This document shows, piece after piece, positions 1-7,174 of a DNA stretch of 16,915 nucleotides. The stretch's first letter is position 1. Each line of letters begins with the position of its first letter. The notes under the pieces were generated by a model, which ran no database searches, was not told where the DNA came from, and was given only the letters and a program-made list of their open reading frames with translations. Made by a program: the position numbers and the translations under genes. The stretch spans positions 1 through 16,915 of the forward strand of contig DJPH01000003.1 of assembly GCA_002439755.1 (NCBI GenBank), given 5' to 3'. Origin of the DNA: Prevotellaceae bacterium UBA6417. GTDB lineage: Bacteria; Bacteroidota; Bacteroidia; Bacteroidales; Bacteroidaceae.

Positions 1-22
1 AGGGGTTTGGCAGGCTTGACTA

Positions 23-406
23 ATGAAGCGTACAATTTTCATGCTGATGACATTAGTGATAGGTGTCATTCATCCAAGTGCAAATGCCTCATCGTTGTTG
101 TCATGCAACGATGATAAACGTGAAATACCGATAGATGTCCCTAAGAAGAAGGAAAATCCTTATAGCGTGATTCCCCTGGCTTGTTATTATAGCGCATCTC
201 TGTTGAAAGTGGGCATTCGTTTTAAAAGAGACATCGGCAGGGTGGCTTTGCTTGTCACGAACGAGACGACCGGTGAAAGCTGGAGTGGATTGTTGGATTC
301 ATCTATGGGAGAAGGAAGCCTCTGCATTTCCGGAACACCAGGCACTTATACGGTCAGTATCATGCTGACTGACGGTTGTGAATATGAAGGGACATTCATA
401 CTGTAG
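23..406 (+). CDS. Small secreted DUF3244-like protein
   Basis: The 127-residue product starts with a signal peptide (MKRT, then a hydrophobic stretch to about residue 20, with a likely cut near ANA-SS), so it should be exported to the periplasm or cell surface. The C-terminal half (about residues 65-127) reads as a small beta-sandwich: alternating hydrophobic strands, a TNETTGE turn, then PGTYTVSIMLTDG..YEGTF, which resembles the end of Bacteroidales DUF3244 proteins. The function of that family is unknown. The ATG overlaps a possible upstream stop (TAATG at 21-25), so this is probably the last gene of an operon lying to the left. It is followed within about 10 bp by the first copy of the inverted-repeat element, which closes off this unit from the peptide cassette. 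Family call is moderate; assignment to the peptide system is unsupported. Confidence 0.6.
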   Translation: MKRTIFMLMTLVIGVIHPSANASSLLSCNDDKREIPIDVPKKKENPYSVIPLACYYSASLLKVGIRFKRDIGRVALLVTNETTGESWSGLLDSSMGEGSLCISGTPGTYTVSIMLTDGCEYEGTFIL

Positions 407-410
407 CTCA

Positions 411-509
411 TGAGCAAGGAAGTCCTGCATTCGTCCGCGATAGATACGGCATTGCCGCATCCCTTTCTATACGGTAGACTTTGGGTGACGGACGTTTGCA
501 GGCTTCCTT
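411..509. repeat. Cassette-flanking inverted repeat element, copy A
   Basis: The left arm at 418-437 (GGAAGTCCTGCATTCGTCCG) pairs with the right arm at 489-507 (CGGACGTTTGCAGGCTTCC), with one bulged T and a two-base internal loop. The ~50-nt interior holds a second palindrome at 444-460 (ATACGGCA-T-TGCCGCAT, one mismatched pair). A closely matching second copy lies at 10391-10495 and a truncated one ends at 7114. Each copy sits right after the last gene of one unit and before the promoter of the next. It could be a bidirectional terminator, a structured RNA or a small non-autonomous mobile element. The sequence shows the structure but not which of these it is. Confidence 0.8.
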
Positions 510-566
510 CTTTCGCGTATTAAATGGTATTTGAGACTGCAAAATAAATGTAAATTGTTTTTTGGA

Positions 567-597
567 GTTGTTTTATGAATTATTGTATTTATATTTG
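567..597 (+). promoter_or_regulatory. Bacteroides-type promoter for cassette 1
   Basis: A -7 element TATATTTG (590-597, matching TAnnTTTG) is preceded after 19 nt by GTTG (567-570), three of four matches to the -33 TTTG consensus. The ATG at 615 follows 17 nt later, leaving a short 5' leader. An equivalent promoter stands before the homologous gene of cassette 3. Confidence 0.55.
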
Positions 598-614
598 CGG
601 AAAAATAATAGGAA

Positions 615-2333
615 ATGAAAACGAGGCTTGAAATACAGAGCACGGAACTTCCGACAGTAGAGAAAAAGCTGTCTGTTCTTATTCCCTTTCTCAATGAAGG
701 CGAAGAGGTAGTGACAACCGTCAAGGAGGTCAGGCGAACTGTGGGTGAAAAGGTGAATATCATTGTGGTGAACGACCATTCAACGGATGGTTTCGACTAT
801 TCCGCGCAGTTACGGCCTTACGGGGTCACGTATATATTAAATGAGGAAAATCTGGGAAGTGCTCCATCGCGCGATATTTGTGTGGGGCATTGCGAAACTC
901 CATATTTTCTGTTTCTTGATGCCCACATGCGTTTCTATAGCAATGATTGGGTTGAAAAAATTGTTGCTCTGTTGGAGGAAGATGATAGGCGGATCTTTTG
1001 TACGCAGACAAAGGCATTGAAAAAGAATGATGATGGTTCCCTGAAAGAGATCGAAAATCAAATTCCAGCATTTGGTGCATATATGCCTTTGTTTAAAGGG
1101 GCTTTCTTTCCAGATATACAATGGCGAACAGTTGAAATGCATCCGAATCGTAAGATTGAAGATGTCGCATTTGTGTTAGGAGCCAGTTATGCAGGTAGTG
1201 TACGATATTGGAAGTATTTGCATGGCATGAAAGGCTTGATGAAATATGGCTGTGAAGAGCAGTATATCAGTATAAAAGTCTGGTTGGAAGGTGGGCGTGT
1301 CCAAGTAGTGAAGGATATAATAGTAGGTCATATCTATCGCGAAGCTTCACCGTATGTGCATCGTCCTGCAACATTTGTTTTTAATCATTTGTGGATATCC
1401 GAAATGTTCTTTTCTCAGTCGTTACGCTGTAAGTGTATTGCTGCAGCGTTGTCGAGAGATAAAAAAGCTTGTGATGAGGCTTTTGAATTCTTGCGTGCGA
1501 AAAAATATGAATTAGAAAAAGAACGTAAGTATTACACGAGGATTTTTACAAACGATATATCAAATGTCATCAAACAGCAGAAGGATGTGCATAGAATCAT
1601 GGTCAGAGCAGAGAATGATTATTCGCGTTTGCAACCATCTGTTAGAAAAGTAGCAGATTATCTTGCAACACATATTGCAGACACTTGTGGAATTTTTGAA
1701 GGAAAGATGGGGCAGATAATATGGTTTGAACATTATTATAGGTATTCAGGTGAATCGAAATGGGATGATTTGGCCTCAAGGCTTTGGGTGGATGTGGAAG
1801 CAAATGTGGAATGCGGTTTAATGCCCTTGGGATTCTCTAAAGGTTTATTGGGCATAGGGTGGAGTATATTCTATTTGTTTGCTAACGGTTTCTTAGAGGA
1901 GATACCTTACAAAGTGCTGAAAGTGGTAAATGAAGAATTGGTTCACTTGAATTTGGATAGTATAGAAAGTAGTGATTATGCTTCTTATGGAGGTTTGTTT
2001 GCCTATTGTGCTGCAAGCTTACAATTTGCCATGATAAAAAAACGTCCTTTACCTTGGAATGAAGATTTTAGAGATAATCTTGCAAGGAGTGCACAAAAGG
2101 TTTTGACAGTCTCAACGGATTACCGTATTATTTATGATGCTCTTCTTTGCAAAGAATTACTTGCAAGTGGAATGAAAGAAAATGCGCTGTCTTTGTCAAT
2201 ATCGGATTGTATGGATTTTTCAGTCGCTTTTTCGGAAAAAGAAACTACATGGAACAATAAGTTGACCAGCCCGATTGTTTCCATGTCTTTAATGCTAATG
2301 ATTTCACAAGAATGCTATGTACAGAATAAGTAA
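615..2333 (+). CDS. GalNAc-transferase-like glycosyltransferase fused to LanC-like domain
   Basis: The 572-residue protein is probably cytoplasmic and is predicted to glycosylate the precursor peptide. Residues 19-~260 form a GT-A fold: LSVLIPFLNEGEE at the start, NDHSTDG (53-59), the metal-binding motif D-A-H (102-104) in LFLDAHMRF, YGCEEQYISIKVWLEGG (211-227) and VGHIYR (237-242). The DxH, G(C/G)E..y.S.KvW..GG and G-H-I/V-F/Y-R pattern is that of polypeptide GalNAc-transferases (GT27), more specific than generic GT2. Residues ~340-566 look like a partial LanC-type alpha-toroid (GFSKGLLGIGW, 406-416), but no WCYG or CHG zinc motif is visible and the last repeat (PIVSMSLML) is degenerate. It may therefore be a binding platform rather than a cyclase. 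The downstream maturase gene starts 17 nt before this stop codon, implying translational coupling. Sugar donor and acceptor residue are unknown. Confidence 0.75.
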   Translation: MKTRLEIQSTELPTVEKKLSVLIPFLNEGEEVVTTVKEVRRTVGEKVNIIVVNDHSTDGFDYSAQLRPYGVTYILNEENLGSAPSRDICVGHCETPYFLFLDAHMRFYSNDWVEKIVALLEEDDRRIFCTQTKALKKNDDGSLKEIENQIPAFGAYMPLFKGAFFPDIQWRTVEMHPNRKIEDVAFVLGASYAGSVRYWKYLHGMKGLMKYGCEEQYISIKVWLEGGRVQVVKDIIVGHIYREASPYVHRPATFVFNHLWISEMFFSQSLRCKCIAAALSRDKKACDEAFEFLRAKKYELEKERKYYTRIFTNDISNVIKQQKDVHRIMVRAENDYSRLQPSVRKVADYLATHIADTCGIFEGKMGQIIWFEHYYRYSGESKWDDLASRLWVDVEANVECGLMPLGFSKGLLGIGWSIFYLFANGFLEEIPYKVLKVVNEELVHLNLDSIESSDYASYGGLFAYCAASLQFAMIKKRPLPWNEDFRDNLARSAQKVLTVSTDYRIIYDALLCKELLASGMKENALSLSISDCMDFSVAFSEKETTWNNKLTSPIVSMSLMLMISQECYVQNK

Positions 2334-3645
2334 ATATTGTCATTTGATTGATAACGGGAATAGTTATTTTTTGTATAACATATCCAATGAGAATATTATG
2401 GCTATTCAACCGGAATTGGCAAATTTGTTGGTTTCGCACAAAAATGATGTAGATGTAATCAAGGAAATTCATCCGACCTTTTTTGAGGAACTTCTACGCA
2501 GAGATTCTATTGTGCTGTCGGATATCAATGAAAGCCAAATGCTTATTGATAAATGGAAGGAGGCTGATACAAATCCGAAAATATTCTCATTAATAGTGCT
2601 ACCTACGTTGGATTGTAATTTACGATGCTGGTATTGTTACGAAAAACATAACGCCGGGTCGGTAATGAAAGTTGATATTCTGGATAGAATAAAAAGGCTG
2701 GTAGAAAAAAGAGTCGCTTCAAATGAGTTGGAGAATCTAAGTATCTCATTTTTTGGCGGTGAACCATTAATGGGCTATTCTAAAATTGTTTGGCCTCTTT
2801 TGGCGCATGCAAAAGAAAAATGTGATCAATATGGCAAGAAATTGCGGATAGGTTTTACTACAAATGGGACTTTAATTACAAAGAAAGTAATAGAGGATTT
2901 AGGAAGTTTGGATTGTCCCATTAATTTTCAAATAACGTTAGATGGAGATAAAATAAGGCATGATGCGGTTCGCCATATGCGTAATGGGAAATCCACTTAT
3001 GATTTAATTGTTGGAAACATTAAACAATTGGTGCGTGCCGCGTTTATAGTATCGTGCAGAATAAATTATACCCACGATAATATGGGGTACTTAAATGATA
3101 TAGCACCATCTTTTGGTGATTTGTCCAAGGAAGAAGGAGAGCATTTGCAATTTTATTTGCAGCAAGTGTGGCAGGAGCAGGCGGAATATAATATGGAGAA
3201 AGAGGAAGAGGCTGTCATTGAACATTTCAGGAAGTGTGGTCTTATGACTTCAGTTCCATCTAAGCATATGAAGCAAAGATGCTATGCCGAATCGGAAAAT
3301 TGTTTTGTCGTAAGTTATAATGGCGATATATATAAGTGCACAGCATGGGACTTTACTCCAGAGCGGAAAGAGGGTGTTTTGCAAGAAGATGGAACCATCA
3401 AGTACAATCAAGTTTATAAACAACGTATGGAGGTGAAATTTGGAACAGAATATTGTCAAGCATGTTCGATTTATCCGATTTGCCATGGTGCCGGATGTTC
3501 ACAGAATAAGTTGGAAAGAACAAAGTTTGATATGAAGGAGGGATGCCTTTTTAATTATTCTGAATCTGATAAACATGATTTAATACAAGAACGCTTAAAG
3601 GCAGCAATAGAATTGTCGATTCACAGTAAAAGTTGTATATCGTAA
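2317..3645 (+). CDS. Radical SAM/SPASM peptide maturase
   Basis: This 442-residue enzyme carries the radical SAM cluster motif C100-x3-C104-x2-C107 (CNLRCWYC), the GGEP motif (147-150) and downstream barrel strands (TTNGTL at 181-186, ITLDGD at 206-211). A C-terminal SPASM-type region has C322, C341, C380, C383, C389, C394 and C410, enough to bind two auxiliary Fe-S clusters. The last block reads CHGAGCSQNK, one residue longer than CHGGCSQNK in the cassette 3 paralogue. The first ~90 residues form a separate N-terminal region of the kind that precedes the barrel in peptide-modifying SPASM enzymes and may bind the leader. By family, such enzymes use 5'-deoxyadenosyl radical to form thioether or C-C links or epimerise residues. 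With a Cys-rich substrate next door, thioether formation is the most likely role, by inference. It overlaps the glycosyltransferase gene and sits 63 nt before the precursor. Confidence 0.88.
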   Translation: MYRISKYCHLIDNGNSYFLYNISNENIMAIQPELANLLVSHKNDVDVIKEIHPTFFEELLRRDSIVLSDINESQMLIDKWKEADTNPKIFSLIVLPTLDCNLRCWYCYEKHNAGSVMKVDILDRIKRLVEKRVASNELENLSISFFGGEPLMGYSKIVWPLLAHAKEKCDQYGKKLRIGFTTNGTLITKKVIEDLGSLDCPINFQITLDGDKIRHDAVRHMRNGKSTYDLIVGNIKQLVRAAFIVSCRINYTHDNMGYLNDIAPSFGDLSKEEGEHLQFYLQQVWQEQAEYNMEKEEEAVIEHFRKCGLMTSVPSKHMKQRCYAESENCFVVSYNGDIYKCTAWDFTPERKEGVLQEDGTIKYNQVYKQRMEVKFGTEYCQACSIYPICHGAGCSQNKLERTKFDMKEGCLFNYSESDKHDLIQERLKAAIELSIHSKSCIS

Positions 3646-3708
3646 TGTTTGTTATTCGTGGTTACACGTTTGCAGCAAGAGAATAATTGTTAATTCAATA
3701 AAGTAAAG

Positions 3709-4014
3709 ATGAAAGTAAAATCAGATTTGCTGGTGTCTTTAAAAGCAGAGATACCAGTAGTGGAAGCCTCCAAAGAGGGGCTGTTGTCTGGAGGTTTTAT
3801 CTCCATAGAGAATGGGATGGTGGATTTGTTGGCCAATACCGACTGTAATAATGGCTGCAATTCGGGTTGCAATGACGGTTGTAACAGTAGTTGCAATACC
3901 AAATGCAATACTAAATGCAATACCAAATGTAATACGCAATGCAATACAAGTTGCAATTCGTCATGTAGTAAAGGTGTTTCCAGTCCTTTTGGTGGAATGT
4001 CAATGCTGTTTTAG
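3709..4014 (+). CDS. Cys-repeat RiPP-like precursor peptide 1
   Basis: This 101-residue peptide has three parts. The leader (1-~29) contains SLKAEIPVVEASKEGLLSGG and ends in a Gly-Gly pair at 28-29. A short linker follows, then a core with 11 cysteines at exact 4-residue spacing (46, 50, 54 ... 86), almost every unit C-N-x-x (CNNG, CNSG, CNTK and so on). The tail is SSPFGGMSMLF. The leader block (EIPVV..(S/T)KEGL.(S/A)GG) recurs at the N-terminus of the fused gene at 7175, and a related version (MPILSLDSEGKLRGG) occurs in the peptide of cassette 3. It lies directly after a SPASM maturase, the usual place for a substrate. The Gly-Gly might be a cleavage site for a C39-type peptidase, but none is encoded here. 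A metal-binding Cys-rich protein is the main alternative; the leader and neighbours argue against it. Confidence 0.85.
   Translation: MKVKSDLLVSLKAEIPVVEASKEGLLSGGFISIENGMVDLLANTDCNNGCNSGCNDGCNSSCNTKCNTKCNTKCNTQCNTSCNSSCSKGVSSPFGGMSMLF
3844..3966 (+). repeat. 12-bp tandem repeats encoding C-N-x-x units
   Basis: The core of the precursor is a run of about ten 12-bp units of the form TG(C/T)AAT plus two codons (for example TGCAATACCAAA, three near-identical units around 3892-3930). Units in the middle are most alike and those at the ends more diverged, as expected from expansion by slipped-strand replication. Copy number, and so core length, could vary between strains. Confidence 0.85.
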
Positions 4015-4030
4015 TATTTGATAAGTTGTA

Positions 4031-4121
4031 AGGGAACTTCAGAAGGAATAAAGGCCAAATTAGGTATCAATAAATCTAAGGTGATGACCATGTTGCCTAT
4101 ATTTCTCTTCTGAAGTTCTTT
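4031..4121 (+). terminator. Long hairpin between precursor 1 and barrel gene
   Basis: GAACTTCAGAAG (4034-4045) and CTTCTGAAGTTC (4107-4118) are a perfect 12-bp inverted repeat, extendable with G-U pairs to about 15 bp in RNA. Inner segments also pair imperfectly (GGTATCA with TGATGACC), so most of the 91 nt can fold as one long stem. It begins 17 nt after the precursor stop. It may be a partial terminator or mRNA-stabilising element that sets high precursor against low barrel expression. Confidence 0.6.
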
Positions 4122-4139
4122 GTTAGTAGAATAGATTTG
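4109..4139 (+). promoter_or_regulatory. Possible promoter for barrel gene 1
   Basis: TAGATTTG (4132-4139) matches the Bacteroides -7 element TAnnTTTG. TCTG (4109-4112) lies 19 nt upstream and fits the -33 box at three of four bases. The box overlaps the right arm of the hairpin. The start codon at 4152 is only 12 nt further on, so the leader would be very short. Weak to moderate support. Confidence 0.35.
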
Positions 4140-4151
4140 CATATTATAGTT

Positions 4152-7055
4152 ATGAAAAAGACACTATTATTCTGTTTCGCACTATTGGCGATGTTGCTTC
4201 CTGCGTCAGCGGAGAATACAGGTTTGATTTATGGTTTTATCAAAAACAATATGACAAAGGAAACCTTGATGGGTGTCAAGGTGACGGCTTATACCGGCAC
4301 AACGAAGTATCAAGAGTATATTACGCGAAAAGAACATACCTTTAATTATATTCCCGGCCCCTGGAAATTTAATGTGCCTAAAACCGGAGGTAAATACAGA
4401 TTGGTTATTGAGAAGGAAGGCTATGAGACGGTGGAGGCTGAAATAGAGGTGAAGCCTTTTAAGAAATCGGAGATGTACAGATATGTGCAGGACTTTTACC
4501 TGAAGCGCAAACCCAAAGAACATAAGATTGGCGAAGCAGTCGTGAGGGCAACCCGTGTGAAAATTTATCACAAGGGAGATACTGTGATGTATGATGCCGA
4601 TGCTTTCAATTTGGCCGATGGCAGCATGCTTGACGGCTTGATCAAGTCATTGCCGGGTGCCGTATTAAAAGATGACGGCGAGATTTTTGTCAATGGCAAG
4701 AAAGTGGATGCCTTGCTATTGAACGGCGAATATTTCTTTAAGCGTAACAACAAGGTGATGTTGGAAAATCTTCCGGCTTATATGGTCAAGACGGTAAAGG
4801 TGTATGATAAGAAAAGCATCATGTCGGAAGCTACGGGCGTGAATATGGACGATGGCGAATATGTGATGGATGTCAATCTGAAAAAACAATATTCAATCGG
4901 TTGGATCGGTAATATGGAAGCCGGTATCGGAACTTCCGACCGTTATCTGGCGAGGCTGTTTGCCTTGCGTTTTACGGATGCTTCGCGCGTGGGCGGATAT
5001 GTGAACCTGAATAATCTGAATGATAACCGCAAACCAGGCGAAGACTCGGAATGGACTCCGGCGAAAATGCCGCGCGGCTTGATAAGTCGTAAGGTGGGAG
5101 GCATCGATTATCTGCTGAAGCCGAAGAATACAACGCACAGGTTCCAGGGTAATGTGGATGTTTCGTATACGGATGCCGACAATTACGGTGAGATCAGTAC
5201 GGAAAATTATCTGCCTTCAGGAAATACATTCGGAAAGAGCATGTCACATTCCAAGGCAAGTTCGTTTAATATATCCTCGGATCACAGCCTGATGATACGC
5301 GACAGGAAAGGCCAGAACAATATTTATCTGGACCCTTATTTCAATTACCGGAAATATGACAACCGTAGTAATTCACTGTCTGCCATGTTTAATCGGAATC
5401 CGACCTTGACAATTCCCGGAAATGGACTGTTAGACAGTCTGAAGACTATGCACAGCCCCGAGCTGATGGCTATGACCTTGAATCGTCTTTTGTCATCGGC
5501 TAAGTCGGACGGTCATAAACTGAGCATGGGCACAGGACTGAATTGTTTCGGTACGCTTTATGCCAACAGTCTGCGTTTAGGCGGACGTATTTCATATGAA
5601 AGCCAGAAAGACAATCTGTTTGACAGACGAACGATAGATTATCCTAATCAGCCGGGTATGGTAACGGATTTCCGCAACCGCTATATTCATGACAGTCCTA
5701 ACAGGAACTTGAATTACAATACCGATGTGGCTTATTTCAGAAGGTTCGATTCGGGAACACAGGCCTATCTGAGCTATGATTTCGGACAGAGAATCAAACG
5801 GCGCAATTATGAATTGAACCGCCTCGATGCCTTGTCAGACTGGGCAGAGAATACCAAGCACGAATTGGGTGAACTGCCTTCGGAACGCGATTTCCGTTTG
5901 CGCACACTGGATGCACAGAACAGTTACAACCAGCATGAAATCAATACTTATAATGACATTCAAGCTCATTTTTCAACTAATTATTGGCCAAGAAACGAAA
6001 ACAGCAAGCGAAGATGGTATGAATTGACGATAGCATTGCCCATAAGCATCAATCATTACCGCCTGAACTACAGCCGTGCAAATTATAGTGGAGTGACACG
6101 CCGGGATGCCGTGTTTTTCAATCCTTCGATAAGCGGCTATTATTCATGGAAGGAACAGTCGCGAGCCATAGACTATCGTTATGAACTGTCGCACGGAATA
6201 CCCCAGATGACCAATTTGATAGAGATTGAAAACAATGCCGATCCGCTGAATATATATTTGGGGAACAGCCAACTGAAAAATTACTCACGCCATGAGGCGG
6301 AAATTACTTACCGTACAAGTAATGACGAGAAAGAAATATCGTTCAGTGTAACACCGAGGTATATCATCTATACGAACTCGATAGCTTATGGCTATGTCAT
6401 GGATAAGACTACCGGTGTCCGCCGCTATTCGCCGGATAATGTGAATGGCAGCTATTTGTTATCGATGAATGTGAGTTATGCCCGCCCATTGGACAAGAAA
6501 AAACTTTTGACTATGAGGACGAATACTTACGGTCATATAGATCATGGAGTCGATTTGATAGGCTTAGATGATGGTTCTGCACCGGTGCGAAGCAGTGTTT
6601 GTACGTATTGGGGAACTGAGCGTATCAATCTGGATTATAAGCTGGGCAAGCATTCGATAGGAGCAAAAGGTTATCTCGGGGTTGGCCATACGGCATCTGG
6701 TAGGAAGGACTTTGACAATCTGACCTTGTATGATTTCAATTACGGGTTGACAGCCTTGTTGCAATTTCCTCTGGATATCCAATTGAGTACAGACCTGACC
6801 ATGTATAGTCGTCGGGGATATGCCAACCGAAGTGCCAATACGAATGACCTTGTTTGGAATGCCCGTTTGAGCAAGCGTTTTGCAAAACAAAGGCTGACAG
6901 TTACTGTTGATGGCTTTGATTTGCTGGGTAAGTTGTCGAATATTTCTCAACTGTTGAATTCTCAAGGACGTACGGAGTGCTATTACAATGCCTTGCCAAG
7001 GTATGTGATGTTTCATGTGATTTACAGATTTGCCAAGCAGCCTAAAAAGAAATGA
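4152..7055 (+). CDS. Outer-membrane beta-barrel protein (PF14905-like), barrel 1
   Basis: The 967-residue protein starts at MKKTLLFCFALLAML, a clear signal peptide cut after ASA. A TTG in frame 15 nt upstream would add five residues and spoil the signal peptide, so it was not used. Residues ~24-115 form a carboxypeptidase-regulatory-like sandwich. A plug-like domain follows (VKIYHKGDTVMYDADAFN, then SLPGAVLKDDGEIFVNGKKV). The remainder is a beta-barrel with the PF14905-type signature DPLNIYLGNSQLK and a C-terminal strand FHVIYRFAKQPKKK. No clear TonB box is seen. Barrels of this group sit in the outer membrane and resemble TonB-dependent receptors. Placement after the precursor suggests it exports, anchors or imports the mature peptide, by inference only. 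It shares its 3' end and downstream 59 bp with barrel 2. Confidence 0.82.
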   Translation: MKKTLLFCFALLAMLLPASAENTGLIYGFIKNNMTKETLMGVKVTAYTGTTKYQEYITRKEHTFNYIPGPWKFNVPKTGGKYRLVIEKEGYETVEAEIEVKPFKKSEMYRYVQDFYLKRKPKEHKIGEAVVRATRVKIYHKGDTVMYDADAFNLADGSMLDGLIKSLPGAVLKDDGEIFVNGKKVDALLLNGEYFFKRNNKVMLENLPAYMVKTVKVYDKKSIMSEATGVNMDDGEYVMDVNLKKQYSIGWIGNMEAGIGTSDRYLARLFALRFTDASRVGGYVNLNNLNDNRKPGEDSEWTPAKMPRGLISRKVGGIDYLLKPKNTTHRFQGNVDVSYTDADNYGEISTENYLPSGNTFGKSMSHSKASSFNISSDHSLMIRDRKGQNNIYLDPYFNYRKYDNRSNSLSAMFNRNPTLTIPGNGLLDSLKTMHSPELMAMTLNRLLSSAKSDGHKLSMGTGLNCFGTLYANSLRLGGRISYESQKDNLFDRRTIDYPNQPGMVTDFRNRYIHDSPNRNLNYNTDVAYFRRFDSGTQAYLSYDFGQRIKRRNYELNRLDALSDWAENTKHELGELPSERDFRLRTLDAQNSYNQHEINTYNDIQAHFSTNYWPRNENSKRRWYELTIALPISINHYRLNYSRANYSGVTRRDAVFFNPSISGYYSWKEQSRAIDYRYELSHGIPQMTNLIEIENNADPLNIYLGNSQLKNYSRHEAEITYRTSNDEKEISFSVTPRYIIYTNSIAYGYVMDKTTGVRRYSPDNVNGSYLLSMNVSYARPLDKKKLLTMRTNTYGHIDHGVDLIGLDDGSAPVRSSVCTYWGTERINLDYKLGKHSIGAKGYLGVGHTASGRKDFDNLTLYDFNYGLTALLQFPLDIQLSTDLTMYSRRGYANRSANTNDLVWNARLSKRFAKQRLTVTVDGFDLLGKLSNISQLLNSQGRTECYYNALPRYVMFHVIYRFAKQPKKK

Positions 7056-7114
7056 TAATTGAGTGTCATAGTAAGCAATATTTTTTGCCAATGAACAAGG
7101 AAGCCCTGCATTCG
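7056..7114. repeat. Truncated cassette-end repeat, copy C
   Basis: These 59 nt match 10358-10416 at about 54 positions, starting directly after the barrel stop codon (TAATTGAGTG.CATAGTAAGC) and running into the left arm of the inverted repeat (GGAAGCCCTGCATTCG, 7099-7114). After that the similarity stops. The inner palindrome and right arm are missing, replaced by sequence that resembles the 5' leader of precursor 1. This looks like the scar of a deletion that removed the enzyme genes of cassette 2. Confidence 0.7.
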
Positions 7115-7174
7115 TATTTACGGAATTTGTGCAATTGTCAAATCAGAGAAAAGTAATTATCAAATAGATTAAAA

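Noticed and set aside
411..509. Calling the inverted repeat an insertion sequence or attachment site
   Set aside because: It has no transposase and no target-site duplication was identified; mobility is not shown.
615..2333. Calling the enzyme a lanthipeptide synthetase
   Set aside because: The LanC-like region lacks visible zinc ligands and there is no dehydratase domain or neighbour.
3648..3672. Possible promoter before precursor 1 (TTTG ... CACGTTTG)
   Set aside because: Spacing is about 13 nt where 19-21 is expected, and the -7 box does not begin with TA.
3690..3956. Minus-strand frame rich in Leu/Gln opposite precursor 1
   Set aside because: It is the complement of the 12-bp repeat; its low-complexity LVLH pattern is forced by the Cys-Asn codons on the + strand.
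3844..3966. CRISPR-like array
   Set aside because: The units are 12 bp, contiguous and without spacers, and encode an in-frame peptide repeat.
4137..4151. TTG start five codons upstream of barrel 1
   Set aside because: The ATG at 4152 begins a textbook signal peptide, and the TTG lies within the candidate -7 promoter element.
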